DNA of 64,000 nucleotides from Elysia chlorotica (Eukaryota > Mollusca > Gastropoda > Plakobranchidae): contig RQTK01000226.1 in assembly GCA_003991915.1 (NCBI GenBank), forward strand, positions 261,452 to 325,451. Direction: 5' to 3'. Both the position numbers and the translations under genes were made by a program. The notes beneath the pieces were generated by a model. That model had not been told where the DNA came from. It did no database searches and saw nothing but the letters and a program-made list of their open reading frames with translations. The stretch's first letter is position 1, and the number at the start of each line of letters is the position of its first letter. This document shows, in pieces, positions 1-19,000 of this stretch.

Positions 1-174
1 CAATGCGATGCTTAACGACTTTGCATTTCATCTCCATATTGGAAATTGCATGTCTCTTTGTGTATTTTCCGAAAATGTCTTTACCTTCTCTCCATCTTCG
101 ATAACAGTCTAGCTGGTTTGCCTTAGAGTAATGGAGTTATAAAAATATTTTGGGGAGAGGGGGAGGGAGGGGGG

Positions 175-312
175 TCAAGTTTGATCCCAGGATCTGACAA
201 AATAATGTCTTTGTCGGATGTCGTTCCCTGGTTAGGTTGGTATCAGTATAACGTAATCGCTGTTATCCAAACAATACATATGTGTAACAGCAGGTAAACC
301 TGTCAGAATCTC
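175..312 (+). repeat. Degenerate SINE fragment
   Basis: The stretch has a B-box-like segment (AGTTTGATCCC), then a GTCTTTGTCGGAT segment and a GTATCAGTATAACGTAAT segment, in the same order as in the better SINE copies of this window (for example 44426-44653). It is too diverged to be certain. Confidence 0.35.
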
Positions 313-960
313 ATTACAGCTTAAAGTAAAAAAAAAACATACCAAATCGAACAAAAATGTTTTTTTATTAAATTTGTGTAGGCCTAACTGCAAGCTGTGA
401 CCAAATTTTAAAATTATGATGAATCACTACATATCGCCAGCACCTACTCGACAAGTTGCTGCAGCAGAGATGCACAAAAAACTACAAACATCTTTATTAT
501 TGTCTGTGCGTATTTTGAAAATTTCGGGCGCGGCTCTGTCCAATATTATCGAGTGCGCGTATTACTTTTTGACAGGAAGCCACATGCTGAATTTTATTAC
601 CTAAAACAAACTGAGCTTTTCATTTCAACTATTAAAACAAATGTTCATTCAAATCTATGTGTAAATTAATAAATCATACTTTGCGTATAAGACATAAAAA
701 CAGGTGTTTGTATTGATGTCGAAATTAATTACTCAGTTTTCGCGGTGTTTTGTGCGTCTATTTCCAGTTTTATTGACTGCGCGTATTAAAGTTTGACATA
801 TTTTAATGCTTCAAATATGCTTTTCATTTCAGCTCTGAAAACCCGAGCTCATTAAAATGTTTGTTCAAACTCGTAAATTATGCAGGCAGCTTTTGGCAAA
901 TTTGGGCGGTGGACGAACATATAGATTTATTTTTACTGCTTGGCTTTTAAATTTTAACAT

Positions 961-1048
961 GTTTAACGTCCAACGTCATGACTGTATATCTGGACTGGTT
1001 TCAAGGCTGACGTCTGACAATTTTATGTGCTGCCACACACGAGAAGCG
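961..1048 (-). repeat. SINE 3' portion
   Basis: Read on the minus strand this matches the 3' body of the SINE family: CTCGTGTGTGGCAGCACATA, then AATTGTCAGACGTCAG, then GACGTTGGACGTTAA at the end. The tRNA-like head is missing. Confidence 0.7.
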
Positions 1049-1815
1049 TTTTTCCTCCTTTACATTTTCGTTGTCAGCAGATCAGTTAAAGCTCTCTTTG
1101 AATACTCATATAGATCGATTCAACCATTATAATAGCATGCGTTTGAAATTAAAATATTATTTATACACGGATTTCCAAATACTTAGAAACAGAAATATAC
1201 CAAGGAAGGTTATTCAAGACATTTTTTTTTTCTTGACAAGGAGAAAGCAGCGTCTGAAAAAAGCTGCTAAACATGAAGAGAAATCCGAAAAAAAATGGTA
1301 AATTTTATCCAAGAAACAAAAAGATGGTCCACAATATTTATCTATATATAAAACAAAATTAATGTAGTGCTCATTGTGGATTCCCGTCTCGATTTTTCCC
1401 ACAGACTTACTCAATCATTTGAAAATTACAAAACATTTTTTAAATGAACCACTACACATCAGATTAGGGACATGCTGACCACCACTTTTTAAAAAGCAAT
1501 GTTTTATTAGACCTTTGATATTATATGAAAATTCAATGTGCCCCTCCTGCAACGGCCAATCTGTATTATTAGGTCAACCTCTTTCCTCTTCCTTTTTGTA
1601 AAAGTAGCGCGTTTAGGGGAAAAAAGGTGTGCACTTTTGCACTTGAGAGCGGGAATTCAAAAAAGTTTATCACCGCAGACTTACCCAGTCACTTAAAAAC
1701 AAAGACAACTGGAATAATCTAGAATCTAGATCTGAATAATTTGACCAAGAAGCATGACTCAACTGTATGATGAGCGAAGGTTTAATTGTGGAAGATCTAG
1801 ATCTAGATTAGATCA

Positions 1816-2226
1816 ATGAGGATGGCAGGTGAGAAAAAGACACGTCGTTTAAGACGATCCAGATACTTAGCGGCAACACTCAATCCAAATCAAATCCCCT
1901 CAACCACACAATCACAAGCATCACTTGATCAACCATCCATATCTAGGCCTAATGATGGTGGTCAAGATCTACGACAAAGTGAAAACAGACATAGATCTAG
2001 ATCTCCACAAGGTAGACCCAGCTCCATATCTGCTACACCACCACAAAAAGAAGACAGACCAACACAGATTAGATCTACATCCCCACTACCGTCCCCACCT
2101 CACACCAGTCAGGCAGCTTCTACAGTAACACTGCCAACTGACCCAAACAATGACAATACAGCACTTGATCAACCATCCACATTTAGGCCAATTGATACTG
2201 ATCGAAATCTAGATTTAAATCCATGA
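1816..2226 (+). CDS. 136-codon RS/Pro-rich ORF, unrecognised
   Basis: This ORF begins MRMAGEKKTRRL and is rich in Arg, Ser, Pro and Asp. It holds two diverged copies of one module, each opening with a LDQPS..RP.D motif; the first continues with HRSRSPQ, TPP and STSPLPSPPH, while the second reaches its stop sooner. The repeat continues past the stop codon in DNA to about 2370, so the ORF may be the surviving part of a longer repetitive coding sequence. The second copy of the duplication unit has an in-frame stop in the linker, so it is not under strong constraint there. I do not recognise a family. It could be a transposon-derived ORF or chance openness of an AGATCT-rich repeat. Confidence 0.25.
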   Translation: MRMAGEKKTRRLRRSRYLAATLNPNQIPSTTQSQASLDQPSISRPNDGGQDLRQSENRHRSRSPQGRPSSISATPPQKEDRPTQIRSTSPLPSPPHTSQAASTVTLPTDPNNDNTALDQPSTFRPIDTDRNLDLNP

Positions 2227-2464
2227 CAAATAGCAAATAGACATAGATCTAGATCTCCACAACGTAGACCTAGCTTTAGATCTGCTACACCACCACAAGA
2301 ATAAGATAGACCCACACGGATTAGATCTACATCCCCACTACCGTCTCCACCTCACATCAGTCTGTGTTACACTAGCAAAGAATATGCAAGCACCATCTGT
2401 TGCCCATCTAATCTATCTTGCATTAGATCCAATATTGCCACAAACCAAATAATGTAGCAAGGAA

Positions 2465-2530
2465 GTGCCAGATAGCTCAGTCTATAAAGCTTTGGATTGA
2501 TCAGTAAGAGGCCTGCAGTTTGAATTTTAG
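2465..2530 (+). repeat. Degenerate tRNA-like segment
   Basis: The order GATAGCTCAGTCTA (A-box-like), then CAGTTTGAATTT (B-box-like) resembles the head of a tRNA-derived SINE. It recurs at 3570-3635 in the second duplication unit. It is too diverged to be a functional tRNA gene. Confidence 0.35.
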
Positions 2531-2808
2531 ATTTTTATGTATCTTTTAATCTCTTTTTAAAATCTAGCATTACATCTTTAAGATGACTAGATCCAAAAAA
2601 ATATTTTTCTGATACAGACCAGGAAGATGAAATGATTTCAATGTTGAACAGAAATTTTTTTCAAATGGTATAGTTTGTTCTGTCACAGATGATTGAAAAA
2701 AAATGTTTTTTTAAATGTTCGGAGCAGAGGGCTTCATAGCTTCTATAACACTAATGATGAAAAAAAGGACGTGGGTAGAAATGTAGAAAGGGCATTCGGT
2801 AAGCTGAC

Positions 2809-2837
2809 CTTTTCTCTGTAGACTGGCTCCCCAGTCA
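2809..2837 (-). pseudogene. Truncated copy of mannosidase exon 5 end
   Basis: These 29 nt are the 3' end of exon 5 with the splice donor but no acceptor and no upstream exon part. They are left by the tandem duplication. They should be ignored by splicing unless a cryptic acceptor is used. Confidence 0.85.
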
Positions 2838-10093
<7,256 letters not shown>

Positions 10094-10317
10094 GCAAGAT
10101 CTATTTTGTAAGTTACTATTCGTTTGTACTATTGTTGGATCTCCTATCTGTTTCGCCTAACCTAAGCGCCGAGGCAAATAAATATCTCTTTTGTGTATGG
10201 ACATGTAAGCTTATAACAGTCCTAATATCTATGCTAAAACTATAGATCTATGGCTAAAACTGATCTTACACACTGGAGAAGGGACGATGTGGCAGTCACG
10301 TGATACAGCTATAGCAC

Positions 10318-10320
<3 letters not shown>

Positions 10321-10381
<61 letters not shown>
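10321..10381. repeat. (TC)n microsatellite
   Basis: Pure dinucleotide run of about 30 units, about 230 bp upstream of the mannosidase start codon. Confidence 0.97.
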
Positions 10382-10383
<2 letters not shown>

Positions 10384-11130
10384 AATTATTCTGCATCGAT
10401 CTGTCTAATTTCTTTATGATTGTAGCACTGGATTTTATTTTGAATAATTATTTTGGTTAGAGTATGAAAATTTCAGCCTAACGAGCGTCAGTCCTTAAAA
10501 CGAGCAGTTGGTAACGGTAAGCGTTTCAGAGCAATAAAAATAATTATTAGCTAGCTGGATCGACAATCGAGCCGACTGTGAGTTCAGATCCTGCCAGCCT
10601 GTCACACCATTAAACGTATAAACCTAAGGTAGAAGGGAAGATTTGTTTTGTCGATCTCCCTCTATCATATCGTTCCACTAATAACTCAATAAGAAGACCA
10701 TTAACTTCTTTTGCAAGCGCAAAACTCCAAGGTAGTATTCTTATAATTAAACCTCATTTGTCGGGGTGAAAATACATGTATGTGTATTAAACTTTACCGC
10801 CATTCATGGGTGAAAAAGACCAAGGCTGTGAAAAATCTGCGTTTTTATTATTTTTTGTATTGCTGCCAATTATAAGATAAAAACCAATACGCATTCGTCA
10901 TTTTGGTTTTATGCTTCTATCTGTATTGTTCGTGTTTCGAAGTAATAATTTATTGATCTTCTGTGATTTTTATCTGAGCCATTATGGTTTCCTTGAAGAT
11001 AATCCATTCGTGGATAAAAAAAAAAAAACACCCGTATACTCGTAAATATGCTTCGGCTACTCTCTCTTTCTCTCTCTCTACCTTCTCTCTCTCTCAATCA
11101 CAGACACTCTCTATCTTTCGTTTTTTCCCG

Positions 11131-11784
<654 letters not shown>

Positions 11785-12174
11785 GGTAGAGCACTACTGT
11801 GGATTTTGGCGCTTTATAAGTGAATTATTATTATTATTATTATGATGATTATTGCTATTATTATTTTTTTTGGTTTAATATCACACATTGACATTTACTG
11901 GTTATAATAAAATGTATTATTGTGCGAACCAAGAAAAAGTTCCCTATGGGATAATATTGCCTCATCTTATCTTATTTTATCCTACCCCCCTCCCCCTTGC
12001 TCCTGGTATTCACTTCCTTCTACTGCTCCTTGCTCCTTTTGCTGCTCATCTTCCTCTTATAGCTCCCCTGCTTGGTGTTTTTCCTTTTCCACCTCTTGTT
12101 CCTCCTGCTGTACCTTTTCCTCACATCACCTTGATCCTACCATTCCTCTCCTCCTACTCCTCTTGCACACCAAT

Positions 12175-12269
12175 GTTCTTCTTCTTCTTCTTCTTCTTCT
12201 TCTTCTTCTTCTTCTTCTTCTTCTTCTTCTTCTTCTTCTTCTTCTTCTTCTTCTTCTTCTTCTTCTTCT
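12175..12269. repeat. (TTC)n microsatellite
   Basis: About 31 uninterrupted TTC units. Confidence 0.97.
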
Positions 12270-12329
12270 GAAAATCAACTTATTCAATAATAACAGGATT
12301 GATTACCTCCAGGTTTGGTTCACAGGCTT

Positions 12330-12640
12330 GCACTTGTTGTAGATATTTTGTTATTCATTTTTTTCTTCTTTTTGGTTTATGATGCATTTGATATATATCT
12401 TTGATTCTCTCGAGGAAGGCTTCGGCACCTGGTGCAATCACAGTTTGCTGGGGAAGGTCGTTCCAATCTCGTAAACCCCTTCACTTTTGGAGAAGGACTG
12501 TATTCGAAGTTCTTTCTTGCATGTGTTTATTTTGAATTGTCCACTACTTGCTCGCACTATTACTAGGTATAGCTCACTGCACTTTGCAATTTAAGTACCC
12601 CCAATGATCTTGAAGAGGAGGGTGAGTCTAGATGATCTGC
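12330..12640 (-). pseudogene. LINE reverse-transcriptase C-terminal fragment
   Basis: On the minus strand, two frames give pieces typical of the end of LINE ORF2 proteins: SSGQFKINTCKKELRIQSFS, then after a frameshift RDWNDLPQQTVIAPGAEAFL. The RxWNxLPxxVxxAPxxxxFxxRL pattern is the usual C-terminal signature in many non-LTR elements. A fragment LLFKIIGG upstream also fits. It is broken and has no catalytic domain. Confidence 0.6.
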
Positions 12641-12987
12641 GTCACTGCTGCAGGGCTCCCAGTGAAAGCACCTGGAGCATTACATTTTGTCACCCACACA
12701 GCAGTTGGCGTTTCTGTGTCGGTGACTCGGTTTGATTACTTTGGTATGATGTAGGCCGCACATGGTTGAGTAAAAAAAATTATGGTTGCGTTCTATTCAA
12801 TGTGGCGGTACCAATCTACCATGTATCTTCTTTTTTGTTTTCAGATGAACGTACAGCCGAGTACGATGGTATGTCAACGCAACTCGCAGTACGCAACAAG
12901 TGGAAAGGAAGGGGCTCTTATTTTCGATGCTTTTCATTCAACATTCCTCAGGACTGGGCATGCGCAACGAGGTAAATAACATACAAC

Positions 12988-13013
12988 ATGGCGAATCAGC
13001 TGAGTGGACGATC
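12988..13013 (+). CDS. RAB3IP: RAB3IP coding exon 1 (26 nt)
   Basis: ATG in a good context (AACATGG) encodes MANQLSGR plus two bases, then donor GTAAGG. The two bases TC join the first C of exon 2 to make Ser, and only with this exon does the whole CDS have a length divisible by three with an in-frame start. This exon is inferred from phase and splice signals, not from homology. Confidence 0.65.
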
Positions 13014-16000
13014 GTAAGGTTAGATGTAGAAGATACATCGCAGGTCATGAATCTGCGTTCGATTCCAACGTAAAAAAAACCCACTGTAAGTGCGTTCAGG
13101 ATTTCTGGATCTTTGTTTTTATGATATTCAAACGACTTAGAAATAGTCTCTCTAATTACAAAATAATCTCTCTATTTTATGTGCGAATTCTACTCGAGGC
13201 TCTCATTTTGATCTAAAAATGAGTAAATCCTAGATCTAGATCTAGATCTAGATCTAGTCTCTAAAAATCAACTTACTATAATTATTATTGATCGAGGGGT
13301 AGATCTAGATCTAGCTACTGCGACATTGCACAAACGACTCCTAGATCTAGTATTTAGAGTCTATAGATATCTAGCAGTTAAATTTACATAATAACTAAAT
13401 CTAGATTTGGTTCTATTTCTTACATCTATCTAGGCCTATTTCTTACAACTTCAACTTCAAGGCCCAATTCCTGTTTTCCAGACTTATTAATTTTAATTAG
13501 ATTAGATAATTGTCGGATTTTGCCCCTACTGATGTCAGTCAGCACTAAAAAGTCTTCAAACACAATGTATAAATGATTTGTCTTTTACATTTAGTATGAA
13601 CTTATCAGTAAATAGCATTGGTTGCTCCCAGGTATTGCTCTGTACCAGAGTGAGATAGAGAGATGTCACACCCTCAGATGTTGACTACTCATGGTGACCT
13701 CATGGAGAAAGAGACAGTACCGTCACCTCTTATGAAAAACAGGCAAGTAGATGGGAGGTCCTTAGTTCTGTTAGTGCAGAGGTTGTAAGCACCAAAATTA
13801 CATGTATACGTACTGTGAATAGTACATTGAACTTTGAAGAAATTACGGTTTGAGTCCATTTAAAAATTGTAACTAAAGATAACGAGTTGATTCTTTACAT
13901 TAACTGAAATATACCAAACTTTTCTCATAAATACCTAAAAAACAGACTTGGTTTAAATTTAACTCAGAAAAGGACTCATTACAAAACATTTATATTTGCA
14001 ATTTGACAGACATTAAAAAAACTGTATGATGTAACCGTAACATAAAACTGATAGAATCACTTTTAAACAAGCGTGGTCAATGGCTAACATTTTTGTCAAA
14101 ATTCCAGAAGATTGCACATTGATAAAATTCTGGATTGTTTTGCATATATATCTTGCAAAGAAAGTTTGGCTGTCCATGTAATTATATATGGCATTTGTTT
14201 GAAATGCTTTAGTAATTATAGAAAAAAGCAAGTGATGGCCAGCTTAATGTTTTTATGTGGTAGAATAACATTAGTGATAACCTTCTTAGGCCTCTAAATC
14301 TTTTTGTGTCTTTGTTTGCCTATGCTAGCCCAAAGTCTCAGATTAGTCGGAGCAACTCAGCCCCTCAGGCTCAGAATAGATTCTCCCAGGCGAGTGGCAA
14401 AACATTGAGCACCAAGAAACAGGCGTCCCTGGTCGCACCCAGCCCACTAGCCACTCTGTCTGACGGAAAGGTCACGGTTGACCAGGATCAGGCAGCGCAG
14501 GTTGCGGCCAGTGTCATCAATGCCACATCCAATCAGCTCAGAGGTGTCGGGGACGGACAGGAAGTGACGAACCAGGTGTCGCCAGTCCCACTGTGTGACG
14601 CCAACTTTTCGCCCTCCACCACCAAGCGCTACTACTGCCAGCCGGGCACAGAGCCCAGGCCTGAGGATGTTTGGCAGCGCAGAGACGAAAGCAGCGAGAT
14701 ATCACGACCTCAGGGTGACTCCACAGAAGCCAGCAGCGATCTTCCCTCAAACCATTCTCACCCTGTGACAAACGGTGGTGGAGAAACTGGCCCGTCCCTT
14801 GGGGGAGATGCTAAAATTAGGGAGTGTCAGACAGAGAGTAGAAACAATGGCAACCACACAGAGGCTCAGAGGTAAACACCCAGGAAAAGATCTCTCTTGG
14901 ATTATCTTGAACATCTACACATCAACCCAAATGTTCTTATCGATATAGCCCGTTTTCATGAAGATTAGCCCCATGTTTTTGCTTTCTTGCTTACTCTAAT
15001 AAACCATATGTTCCACTGCTTAGTTTTTACTTTAAATGGTTTACCCCCTGTTTTTCTTTTTAAAGGAACATGGTAGGATAGTATTTAAACAAATTTCAAA
15101 CAAATAAAAACACCATCAAGATCATGAACCAGTGATCTTAATAAAATGAAATTTCTAAAGTTTTTTATAATTTATATCTGTATTGTATCAATGACTATTA
15201 CCAGCCGGGAAGACCAGCAGTCGGTGCTTCGGTCTCAGCCCCCGAGGCGCCAGGTGCGCCACGCCCACTCCGAGGTGATCCTGCCCAGCGAGATGCAGCG
15301 CAAGATGTCACTGGCCAGCGTTAAGGAGAAAGGCTACGCTCGGCTGGAAGAGGAACTCAGCAAGGCCCAGAAGGTGGGTAGGGGGTTCATGTTACCAGAA
15401 ATCTGAATTTCTTATTATCAATGGGGGTTGCGAAACTCCGAGGTGATCCTGCCCAGCGAGATGCAGCGCAAGATGTCACTGGCCAGCGTTAAGGAGAAAG
15501 GCTACGCTCGGCTGGAAGAGGAACTCAGCAAGGCCCAGAAGGTGGGTAGGGGGTTCATGTTACCAGAAATCTGAATTTCTTATTATCAATGGGGGTTGCT
15601 AACATAAGAAACGTAATCCAAGATTAAGCAGGGATCAGTTTTGTGAGAATCTCGAACTTTCTGGTACGGTTTTCTGAAGTCTGACCCGTTGTTGCTGTTG
15701 TTGATGGTGTGGTCTGTTGAAAAAAAAATTGAAATTCTTGCAATAAATTACAGAAGTTCTTTAAGCCGATAGTTCATTCAGTTTTTACCTAAGGAGTGCA
15801 GTATTACCATATATGATTTTTTATGCCTAATTGTTCCCCTGAGTTTCATTGGCATCAATATTCCATGCCAACAGCCGGTCATGTCCAATCCATACATTAG
15901 AGCAGAAATGAAACTTGGAATAGAGTATTTACTTCAATGGTAACCACTGATCCAAGAATAGAAACTTTTAGCTGACTCCTACAGACTTGACATTTTGATT

Positions 16001-19000
16001 ATTTTGAAAATATTAAATCTTAGGAGCTGCTTAAAGCACTTGGTTTTGTCATTGTTTGTTTGTTTGACCATCTGTGTTTATTTGCTGCAAAACAAACTTT
16101 ATATTCTATATTGAAGAGTATTCTCTTAGTCAGTAAGACAAACCTAAATGTTGTGTCTACCTGCTCTTCCAGGCACTGGAAATAAAGGATGAGGAAGTGG
16201 ACGAACTTCGGGGAATCCGAGAGCGACTCATGAAGGAAGTCAGCGACTTTACTGCCTCTCTCTTTGAGGTGAGTTCTTATTCTCCAATGTAATTACTTTT
16301 CCTTGGGAATATGTTTTTGAATTGAGTAGGAGGCATACATTGAGTGTGGAATCAAACATTTCTTAAGTAAATAACAAATATAAGAGAGAAAAAACACAGA
16401 TCAGAAAATGAAAATATTCCCACCATGAAGTTAAAGGGACTTAAAACCTGGCTCCATCTTTCCTATCAGAGACAAAGGTACCTCAATTTGCACTGCAGTA
16501 AACACAGCGAAAAAGAGCATTGTACCTACAATTTTGTAAAGAACCCAGATAAAATCACTTTCAATGTCTTCAATAGAACCCCAAAAGTGATACAGTGAAA
16601 CTTGAATGCAGTAGGACTTTCAGTTCTAGAATAAAAGTCCAGCTTAAGCAAGCTCCCGCTACAGACATCTACGAAAACACTACAGAAAATCTCAATTATA
16701 AGATATATTAGCTATCTTTTAAAAAATAAAATTAACATGTCCCATGACCCTTGAAATTGACTGCATTAGTTCATTGGTATTGTTGTTTGTTTTTTGCTGC
16801 TCTTGGTCTCCTTTTCTTTTGTACGATTCGATCGATTACTTAGGGGCTGAGACCACCTAGACTTAACAGTAGAACCCCTCATGCCCCACCTCCTTTTTTT
16901 TTCTCCAGATCTCTCTCTCTCTCTCTCTGTGAGGGATGCCACTTTTCCTGAAATTTCCGGAATTGAGGAAATATAAATTGGATCAGGATCCTCCAGAAAT
17001 CTTTCTATCTTTTGATAGGGCCAGGTGGCACTCCTGCTCTCTCTCTCTCTCTCTCTCTTTCTCGCTGTCTCTCTCTCTCTCTCTCTCTCTGAACTTGAGT
17101 CACCTCTCCACCTCATTCATCTTTGCTCTATCTTTGATTGCATGCCTGTTGAACACCAAGGGTCTAGCCGGCCCAAAACAATGCTGTGCGGGTTGATTGA
17201 CAGTTATTTTGGGGAATCAAAATAGCTTCCCTCTGCCTCTGTATCAAAGTTCACCCATTTTCTTGTTCCGTTAAACCCAAGCAGGCGTAAAAGGCTTTAC
17301 ATAGTAGAAAAAACAGGGATTTTTTAAATGTCCCGCTGCAGCGGATGCCCTTGTAGGTATGCACTACTGTATAATCATTTTAAATTTTGTTTGTCTCACC
17401 ATTCTCGTTGTAATTTTCCAGGAGGTAAACTCTCAGCTCAACGAAGCCGCTCTCAACGAGCAGCAAGCCAAGAAACAGCTGACAGAAGCCAACCATAAGG
17501 TGAGCTACCCTCAGGTGCCTAGATCATTAGTTCTTATAGGTTCAGAGCTGCATGGAGTTAGATCCTTGAATCAGGGTCAATAGCGATCGCCATGGACAGG
17601 TGGTGGGAAGGGCAGGTTCGACTGTAAATAAAAGTTCTTCAAATATCCCCAGCCACAATTTCCCAAATGCATGGGTGGGAGAGTGCCGGCTACAGCTGGC
17701 GTGCCGGCCTATAGAGATTTCACAAGACCACTTGCCGCTTCTCATAGATGCTCATTAGTAACTTAATAAAAAAAAAATGTTTTTTCGGATGGCAGCGGTG
17801 AACGAGATAAATTGATGTTATAATTACCCATTCGATCTATTAGACTAGAAATAGTCTTGTTAGTTTGTTAAATGTGTATAAATTATTACATTTTCTTATG
17901 GGTGTTCAGGTCAAACTATTTTCTCTTTTAGGTTGCATTTAACAGTGCAAGTACTATTGGATGTTTCATTAACAAGGCAAAATTGTGCATTAATGAATGT
18001 TGTGACAAATGTTACAAGTATGGCTACAGATCAGTGTCTTTGATAAGCATTTAGTTTCACTGAGCAACCAGCCACTGTACTTCATGTTCCTGTGGCCCAT
18101 GATCCCACTATGTCTTTGATGCTTGTGGTCAGTGCATAGGGATGTGCATGTTGTACTCACATGTGTTAGGAGTGTTGTAATTATTATTTGGACAAAGGAG
18201 GACGCAGACATAGATCCAGTTTATTGAACCACTTACGATCAATGCACCATTCACAGTCATGGAGAAACCAAAACCTGAAGTAGAAATAGCGTGTATTTTT
18301 CACAAGAAGAAAAATTATCGATCATTTTAATGACATTGAAAAACAACTTAGTTTCAGTCTATTGAAGGAGAATAAAAATGAATATCCACAGGTATTAAAT
18401 GACTCAATCTAACAAACATCTGACATCAAATATAGATCTAGTCCTAGTTCATAGTTGAATATATACAATGTAAAATACAATACCCCTACGACGTCAATGT
18501 TTTTTTCCCTAGGTCTTAATTCCCCATTAACTAAAAACACTTTCCAGAATTTTGCCTAGTATCATGAACATTTTTTAGCTTGTAAATGTGCAATGTTTGG
18601 TTCAATCAGGGTTTCCAATTTTCTCTTTATTGTGATTTTAATGAACCTGCGATGAGTTGCAGGCATTTCCAGTAAATTTACCAAAATTCCCACGTTCTTC
18701 AGGCTTTTTGAAATTGTTTGTTCCCACCGATGCAAATGTTCTCCCTCTATTGCCCACCCAGATTGACATGCTGACTGCAGAAGTTGCTGCCCTGAAGAAC
18801 CTGGTCCTGACGTCCACCCCTTCGGCCCCGAACAAACACCTGCACCCTCAGATCAACAACGGAGCATCCGCCGTGTCGCTGTCGTCAGGCTCGGGGAAGA
18901 AGGAGAAGGGCAACCGCCCTTTCTGGATGACGCACCGGCGAAGCACGAGTCACCACCAGTACACGAAGGAGGCGAGGGAGCGCGATGAGGCCACGCAGCA

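Larger units (their letters stand above)
1..1732. other. AT-rich non-coding stretch
   Basis: No exon is recognisable on either strand. The short ORFs here lack family similarity or splice context. Two SINE-derived pieces are the only structure I can name. Later exons of the minus-strand mannosidase gene would be expected to the left of 3914, but none is visible, so they presumably lie outside the window. Confidence 0.6.
1733..2837. repeat. Tandem duplication, unit 1 (1105 bp)
   Basis: The unit is followed directly by a second copy at 2838-3942, with only scattered substitutions and the same spacing of all landmarks. Its right end (2809-2837) is a truncated copy of the last 29 nt of mannosidase coding exon 5 with its splice donor. 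That fixes the breakpoint inside a coding exon. Inside the unit are AGATCT-rich sequence, an RS/Pro-rich ORF and a degenerate tRNA-like segment near 2465-2530. Confidence 0.9.
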
